This document shows, one piece after another, positions 5,779 through 6,894 of a stretch of 6,894 nucleotides of DNA. Every line of letters begins with the position of its first letter. The first letter of the stretch is position 1. The DNA is from an uncultured Eubacteriales bacterium (GTDB lineage: Bacteria; Bacillota; Clostridia; TANB77; CAG-508). Location of the stretch: the NCBI GenBank assembly GCA_902488785.1, contig CABTXJ010000037.1, positions 1 through 6,894 of the forward strand, in the 5' to 3' direction. The position numbers and the translations under genes were made by a program. The notes under the pieces were generated by a model. The model searched no databases. It saw only the letters and a list, made by a program, of their open reading frames with translations, and was not told where the DNA came from.

Positions 5779-6675
5779 TTAACTATTTAATTGCATTAGA
5801 TATATTAAATTAGTTTTAACTATATTTGATATTAATATCTCTTCTTGCATTATTGTCTTATATTGGTTTTTTAAAAGAATTTGTCTAGCTCTTTTTGATT
5901 CCCTAAATGATCCATATATAAGTTCACCATTTTCCTTTTTATCTCTTGTGTCTCCACCTATTACATCAATATTTAAACCTGGTACAAATCTTACCAATTC
6001 TGCAATTATTGCTTTTGTAGTATATAAGTATACTTTACCATTAGAAGAAATATTATTATCTATTATACTTTCTAGCATCATTTCTTCTAGATAATTATCC
6101 TTATATTTTTCTATTCTAGGATATATTTCTGATCCAAGTTCAAGTCTTTTAATATGTGGCATTATCATTGCATGAAAATCAAATTCCTTATCTTCACCAA
6201 TACATTCTATCATTTCTTCCATAGACCTAGTTACTATACCAGATAATAATGGTTTCCAACCAGAATGTATAAAAGCAATTGTTCCACTATTTTTTTCAAC
6301 TACTATTATTACTGCACAATCTCTAGCAAAAGATCCAATCGCTAGATTTTTTCTTTTTCCTAAATAATTTGGTACAATTACAGCATCATATGCCCCATAT
6401 CTTTTACCATCTTTAGGTAGCATAATTGGCTTGTTACTTTTTTCTACTTGATCTAAAAATTCATCATCTAATGTAATGATGTTTTCGCCATTTGAATACC
6501 TAAGTATTAAATGATGATCTCTTTTTAGAATACTAGAATAAATTTCTTTGTCTCTTGTGTTGTAATAATTTTCTAAATCATTTTTTACATTTATCATAAC
6601 ATTTCCTGATATGATACCCGCTTCAACACCTAACCTTTCAAATGTCTTTTTTTCAATATTAGTTACGTCCTTCAT
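5779..6675 (-). CDS. Divergent YfiH/PgeF-family protein (polyphenol oxidase / laccase domain)
   Basis: The family (DUF152, Cu-oxidase_4) includes bacterial YfiH/PgeF, a peptidoglycan-editing factor, and the LACC1 purine nucleoside enzymes. Older annotations call members laccase or polyphenol oxidase. The match rests on the core YDAVIVPN (96-103), then ARDCAVIIVV (117-126) with Cys120, and IAFIHSGWKPLLSGIV (133-148) with His137; these correspond to the family's ADC..P and HAGWRG motifs. Length is 298 residues against about 240-270 for typical members, the extra being mainly N-terminal. Two departures stand out. The family's first metal ligand in QVHG seems to be replaced in RYSNGE (59-64), where Asn62 is in the His position. 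The usual GPCI..CYEVG block reads MPHIKRLELGSEI (172-184), without Cys or Tyr. The C-terminal TRDKKENGELIYGSFRESK region replaces the usual FxSxRR tail. The active site may therefore be altered, and activity should not be assumed. The start at 6675 has AGGAGG at 6686-6681. The gene is monocistronic, with promoter 6731-6759 and terminator 5736-5756. Confidence 0.8.
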   Translation of the reverse strand: MKDVTNIEKKTFERLGVEAGIISGNVMINVKNDLENYYNTRDKEIYSSILKRDHHLILRYSNGENIITLDDEFLDQVEKSNKPIMLPKDGKRYGAYDAVIVPNYLGKRKNLAIGSFARDCAVIIVVEKNSGTIAFIHSGWKPLLSGIVTRSMEEMIECIGEDKEFDFHAMIMPHIKRLELGSEIYPRIEKYKDNYLEEMMLESIIDNNISSNGKVYLYTTKAIIAELVRFVPGLNIDVIGGDTRDKKENGELIYGSFRESKRARQILLKNQYKTIMQEEILISNIVKTNLIYLMQLNS

Positions 6676-6689
6676 AATGTCCTCCTACG

Positions 6690-6707
6690 TGAATTAATTA
6701 TAATTCA
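6690..6707. promoter_or_regulatory. Palindrome in the leader of the YfiH-family gene
   Basis: TGAATTA (6690-6696) and TAATTCA (6701-6707) form a perfect 7-bp inverted repeat around 4 nt. It lies between the predicted transcript start (near 6724) and the Shine-Dalgarno site (6686-6681), four bases from the latter. It could be a repressor site or a weak RNA hairpin; chance is possible in such AT-rich sequence. Confidence 0.35.
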
Positions 6708-6730
6708 TATATTATTTGTACAACGATTAT

Positions 6731-6759
6731 ATTATACCACATTTTTGCGTATTTAACAA
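6731..6759 (-). promoter_or_regulatory. Extended -10 promoter for the YfiH-family gene
   Basis: On the minus strand, TTGTTA (6759-6754, 4 of 6) and a perfect TATAAT (6736-6731) are exactly 17 bp apart, with an extended -10 TG (TGGTATAAT). The predicted start near 6724 leaves a leader of about 48 nt. Confidence 0.65.
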
Positions 6760-6780
6760 GGTTTTAATTGTATGGTTAGT

Positions 6781-6797
6781 TTGCATTTTAAGTGCAA
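6781..6797. repeat. Short inverted repeat TTGCA-N7-TGCAA
   Basis: Two 5-bp arms at 6781-6785 and 6793-6797 lie between the end of the upstream gene and the promoter at 6731-6759. No T-run follows on the minus strand, so it is a poor terminator. Its position about 20 bp upstream of the -35 could suit a regulator site, but 5-bp arms are easily found by chance. Confidence 0.25.
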
Positions 6798-6828
6798 CAT
6801 TTTCTATAATAAAATATCTTTACTGTTT

Positions 6829-6894
6829 TTATTGATTTACTGCATGTTGTAATTTAAATAATAGTTCTGTTCCTTCTATACTATCATACTCTTC
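6829..6894 (-). CDS. C-terminal end of an unidentified upstream gene (partial)
   Basis: An open minus-strand frame enters from the right edge and ends at a TAA at 6831-6829. It gives 21 residues, starting EEYDSIEG and ending KLQHAVNQ. The charged, amphipathic composition looks like an ordinary soluble protein tail, and the frame stops about 70 bp before the next promoter, as expected for a gene end. It is too short to assign a family. No convincing terminator follows it, so some read-through into the YfiH-family gene is possible. Confidence 0.55.
   Translation of the reverse strand, partial: EEYDSIEGTELLFKLQHAVNQ

Noticed and set aside
6782..6810. Plus-strand TATAAT at 6805-6810 with TTGCAT upstream
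   Set aside because: The -35 is poor (3 of 6, 18-bp spacer), and it would only transcribe antisense into the end of the upstream gene.
1..6894. CRISPR arrays, insertion sequences, tRNA or rRNA genes, toxin-antitoxin or defence modules
   Set aside because: No spaced direct repeats, transposase-like frames, terminal inverted repeats, tRNA-like cloverleaf or related protein motifs were seen; the genes are ordinary housekeeping and small unknown genes.

Overview
This is a very AT-rich stretch of bacterial chromosome (G+C well under one third by eye) in which every recognisable gene is on the minus strand. Start codons are ATG, most are preceded by good AGGAG-type Shine-Dalgarno sequences, and ATA, AGA and TTA codons are common. 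Gene content and base composition suggest a low-GC fermentative anaerobe or facultative anaerobe. A Leptotrichiaceae-like fusobacterium or a low-GC clostridial or Firmicutes relative would fit. This assignment is inference; no phylogenetic marker in the window settles it.

Layout in the direction of transcription (high to low coordinates): (1) the last 21 codons of an unidentified gene enter at 6894. (2) A divergent member of the YfiH/PgeF ('polyphenol oxidase, laccase domain') family lies at 5779-6675, with an extended -10 promoter upstream and a clear intrinsic terminator downstream. (3) A 106-residue membrane protein of unknown function lies at 5265-5585; it has its own promoter, and its stop codon lies inside the stem of its terminator. 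(4) A three-gene cluster follows: ackA (acetate kinase), pgi (glucose-6-phosphate isomerase) and pfkA (6-phosphofructokinase). ackA and pgi are 17 nt apart, and a 91-nt AT-rich gap with no terminator separates pgi from pfkA. (5) The gene for trigger factor (tig) starts at 1139 and runs off the left edge; it has its own promoter and an operator-like palindrome between it and pfkA.

The metabolic logic is clear. Pgi and PfkA are the second and third steps of glycolysis, and AckA yields ATP at the end of the acetate branch, so the cluster joins upper glycolysis to acetate-linked ATP production. No phosphotransacetylase gene is visible next to ackA. tig, a general folding factor, seems to be a separate transcription unit. 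Its promoter overlaps a sequence with the spacing and outer hexamers of a degenerate CIRCE (HrcA) operator, the most testable regulatory idea here.

I found no mobile element, CRISPR array, tRNA, rRNA or defence system, and no convincing new multi-gene system. The points worth a second look are the CIRCE-like site and leader hairpin of tig, the ATP/PPi substrate signature of PfkA, the substituted metal-ligand position in the YfiH-family protein, and the orphan membrane protein.
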